Assembly (NCBI RefSeq): GCF_900100395.1 | Contig: NZ_FNFB01000026.1 | Location: 35,296-99,295, forward strand | DNA from: Nonomuraea maritima | GTDB taxonomy: Bacteria; Actinomycetota; Actinomycetes; Streptosporangiales; Streptosporangiaceae | DNA length: 64,000 bases | Direction: 5' to 3' | Shown: positions 61,841 to 64,000 of the stretch, in pieces | Layout of the letters: every line of letters begins with the position of its first letter | Position numbering within the stretch: position 1 is the first letter of the stretch | The notes under the pieces: model-generated | Database searches by the model: none | What the model saw: only the letters and a program-made list of their open reading frames with translations | What the model was told of the DNA's origin: nothing | Translations under genes and position numbers: made by a program

Positions 61841-63382
61841 CTACTGACCGGGCAGCTTCAGCTTGGACGGGTCGAACCCCGGCGGGAGTTCGAGGCCGGG
61901 CGGCAGCTTGCCGCCCAGGTTGCCCAGCACGCCACCCGGCTGCGGCTCGGCGGGAGTCTCGGCCGGGGCCTTGCCCAGCGCGGCCTTGCGCGGGTCGCCG
62001 CTGACGCGCCGTCCCTTCTTGGCCTTCTTCTGCGCCTTGGCCGCCTTACCGCGGCCGCCCGGCATGCCGGGCATGCCCATGCCGCCCGCCACTCGCTTCA
62101 TCATCTTCTGTGCTTCGAAGAAGCGGGTGACCAGGTTGCTGACGGCGCTGACCGTGACGCCGGAACCGGCGGCGATGCGGGCGCGGCGCGAGCCGTTGAT
62201 GATCTTGGGGTCCTGGCGTTCGGCGGGGGTCATCGAGCGGATGATGGCCGCGATGCGGTCGAGGTCGCGGTCGTCGATCGAGTTGATCTGGTCGCGCATC
62301 TGCCCCATGCCGGGCATCATGCCGAGCAGGTTCTTGATCGGGCCCATCTTCTGGACCATCATCATCTGCTCGAGGAAGTCCTCGAGCGTGAAGCTCTCGC
62401 CCGACGTGAGCTTGCCCGCCATCTTGGCGGCCTGCTCCTCGTCGAACGTCTTCTGCGCCTGCTCGATCAGGGTGAGGATGTCACCCATGTCGAGGATGCG
62501 CGAGGCCATGCGGTCGGGGTGGAAGGCGTCGAAGTCTTCCAGCTTCTCGCCCGTGGAGGCGAACATGATCGGCCGGCCGGTGATGTGGCGGACCGAGAGC
62601 GCCGCACCGCCGCGCGCGTCGCCGTCGAGCTTGGTCAGCACGACGCCGTCGAAACCGACGCCGTCCATGAACGCCTGCGCCGTCGTGACGGCGTCCTGAC
62701 CGATCATGGCGTCGACCACGAACAGGGTCTCGTCGGGGCGGACGGCGTCGCGGATGTCGGCCGCCTGCTTCATCATCTCCTGGTCGATGCCGAGGCGACC
62801 GGCGGTGTCGATGATGACGATGTCATGCTGCAGGCGCCTGGCCTCGTCGACCGACCTGCGGGCCACCTCGACGGGGTCGCCGACGCCGTTTCCCGGTTCT
62901 GGGGCGTAGACGGCGACCTGGGCGCGCTCGCCGACGACCTGGAGCTGCGTGACGGCGTTGGGACGCTGCAGGTCGGCGGCCACCAGCATGGGCGCGTGGC
63001 CCTGCTCGCGCAGCCACTTCGACAGCTTGCCCGCCAGGGTGGTCTTGCCCGCACCCTGCAGACCCGCCAGCATGATGACCGTCGGCGGCGTCTTGGCCAG
63101 GCGGATCCGGCGCGTCTCGCCGCCGAGGATCTCGATGAGCTCGTCATTGACGATCTTGACGACCTGCTGCGCGGGGTTGAGCGCCTGGGAGACCTCGACT
63201 CCCCGGGCTCGCTCCTTGACATGGGCGACGAACGCCTTGACCACGGGCAGCGCGACATCGGCCTCCAGCAGGGCGATGCGGATCTCGCGGGTGGTGGCGT
63301 CGATGTCGGCATCGGACAGCCGGCCCTTGGACCGGAGGGAGGAGAAGACCGATGTCAACCGGTCGGAAAGCGTCTCGAACAC
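61841..63382 (-). CDS. ffh: Signal recognition particle protein Ffh
   Basis: 513 residues. N-domain (MFETLSDRLTSVFSSLRSKG), GTPase G1 GLQGAGKTTLAGKL, DTAGRLGID, TKLDGDARGG, and an M-domain with Met-rich EQMMMVQKMGPIKNLLGMMP then SRRARIAAGSG for 4.5S RNA binding. The tail is Gly/Pro/Lys-rich. Targets membrane proteins with FtsY. Confidence 0.97.
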   Translation of the reverse strand: MFETLSDRLTSVFSSLRSKGRLSDADIDATTREIRIALLEADVALPVVKAFVAHVKERARGVEVSQALNPAQQVVKIVNDELIEILGGETRRIRLAKTPPTVIMLAGLQGAGKTTLAGKLSKWLREQGHAPMLVAADLQRPNAVTQLQVVGERAQVAVYAPEPGNGVGDPVEVARRSVDEARRLQHDIVIIDTAGRLGIDQEMMKQAADIRDAVRPDETLFVVDAMIGQDAVTTAQAFMDGVGFDGVVLTKLDGDARGGAALSVRHITGRPIMFASTGEKLEDFDAFHPDRMASRILDMGDILTLIEQAQKTFDEEQAAKMAGKLTSGESFTLEDFLEQMMMVQKMGPIKNLLGMMPGMGQMRDQINSIDDRDLDRIAAIIRSMTPAERQDPKIINGSRRARIAAGSGVTVSAVSNLVTRFFEAQKMMKRVAGGMGMPGMPGGRGKAAKAQKKAKKGRRVSGDPRKAALGKAPAETPAEPQPGGVLGNLGGKLPPGLELPPGFDPSKLKLPGQ

Positions 63383-63439
63383 GTGGTTGGCCAGTCCTCG
63401 AAGCGAATGAACGTCTAAGACTCCAGCCTAGCCGCTCCT

Positions 63440-64000
63440 TCAGCCGCTCCAGCCTGGCACGGCCATCCGGACGGTGAGCGCGTGTTCGACGAGCTGGATC
63501 AACGCGTTCTTGACCGAGTCCTTGGAGCGGGCGTCGAGCCGGACCATGGGGATGTGCGGCGCGAGGGTGAGAGCGTCACGCACCTCGCCGTCGTCGTGGA
63601 GGTACTGACCGTCCCAGCCGTTGACGCCCACGATGAACGGAAGCTGGGCCTCCTCGAAGTAGTCGATGGCCGGGAAGCTGTCGGCCAGGCGACGCGTGTC
63701 GACCAGCACGACCGCGCCGATGGCACCCCGCACCAGGTCGTCCCACATGAACCAGAACCGGTGCTGCCCGGGCGTACCGAACAGATACAGGATCAGGTCA
63801 CGGTCGAGGGAGACCCGGCCGAAGTCCATCGCGACGGTCGTGGTCGACTTCAACGGCGTCATCCCGAGATCGTCGATACCGGCGGAGGCGTCCGTCATGA
63901 CCGCCTCCGTCGTCAACGGCATGATCTCCGACACCGCCCCGACGAACGTCGTCTTGCCCACCCCGAAGCCCCCCGCGACCACGATCTTCGTCGAGGTGAG
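63440..64000 (-). CDS. CvnD-like ATP/GTP-binding protein, N-terminus outside window
   Basis: 187 residues visible; the frame enters from the right edge with LTSTKIVVAGGFGVGKTTFV. Walker A GGFGVGKT, switch-like LYLFGTPGQHRFWFMWDDL, and VNGWDG at the NKxD position identify the small GTPase of conservon (cvn) operons. With CvnA-C (histidine kinase-like, roadblock and DUF742 proteins, expected just to the right) it forms a membrane-bound G-protein-like signalling complex. Confidence 0.9.
   Translation of the reverse strand, partial: LTSTKIVVAGGFGVGKTTFVGAVSEIMPLTTEAVMTDASAGIDDLGMTPLKSTTTVAMDFGRVSLDRDLILYLFGTPGQHRFWFMWDDLVRGAIGAVVLVDTRRLADSFPAIDYFEEAQLPFIVGVNGWDGQYLHDDGEVRDALTLAPHIPMVRLDARSKDSVKNALIQLVEHALTVRMAVPGWSG

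Overview
The window is about 70% G+C with dense, overlapping reading frames and GTG/TTG starts. It carries the actinobacterial gene order rlmN/cdsA/frr/pyrH/tsf/rpsB ... xerC/dprA/comM/yraN/DUF2469/rnhB/lepB/lepB/rplS/trmD/rimM/khpA/rpsP/ffh. This, together with an Fxs-type peptide system, a CvnD-like GTPase and many regulator families typical of filamentous actinomycetes, suggests a Streptosporangiales-type chromosome (Nonomuraea or a relative). The genus is inference.

Left part (1-10.3 kb): a polyamine/amine catabolic block. An aldehyde dehydrogenase, PotA and PotD face an Lrp/AsnC regulator. Next comes an agmatinase / NCS1 permease / cyclase operon facing a PucR regulator. An IS200/IS605 element sits between the permease and cyclase genes. 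Its TnpA has Cys where the nucleophilic Tyr is expected, and its TnpB has Lys where the RuvC-II Glu is expected.

10.4-18.8 kb is an accessory island. It holds a 60-residue precursor-like peptide translationally coupled to an HExxH-type peptide hydroxylase, an alpha/beta-hydrolase remnant, an FxsT-type NB-ARC/TPR protein, a divergent two-gene SIR2 + STAND-TPR unit, and a PD-(D/E)XK-like protein. This is the best candidate for an undescribed system: an Fxs-like peptide pathway with no visible radical SAM enzyme, next to a split Avs-like defence module.

18.8-33.7 kb: two divergent sugar operons. The left one encodes an ABC importer, a PHP hydrolase, an inosose-dehydratase-like TIM barrel, a Gfo/Idh/MocA dehydrogenase and a GH38 alpha-mannosidase. 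The right one encodes iolC, an aldolase-like protein, iolB and iolD. The same 10-bp palindrome lies upstream of both first genes. I infer co-regulated uptake and breakdown of a mannosylated inositol.

33.7-40.2 kb: assorted genes (AI-2E family transporter, HAD dehalogenase, a four-motif DivIVA-domain protein, a small ABC exporter, rlmN, a SUFU-domain protein). 40.2-64 kb: the conserved phospholipid/translation/secretion cluster, mostly on the minus strand. It is interrupted by long spacers around rpsB, an ArsR/MFS pair with a 22-bp-period operator array, an M23 peptidase, and a 1.1-kb gap with two DnaA-box-like sites. The window ends inside a CvnD-like GTPase gene. I saw no tRNA, rRNA or CRISPR.
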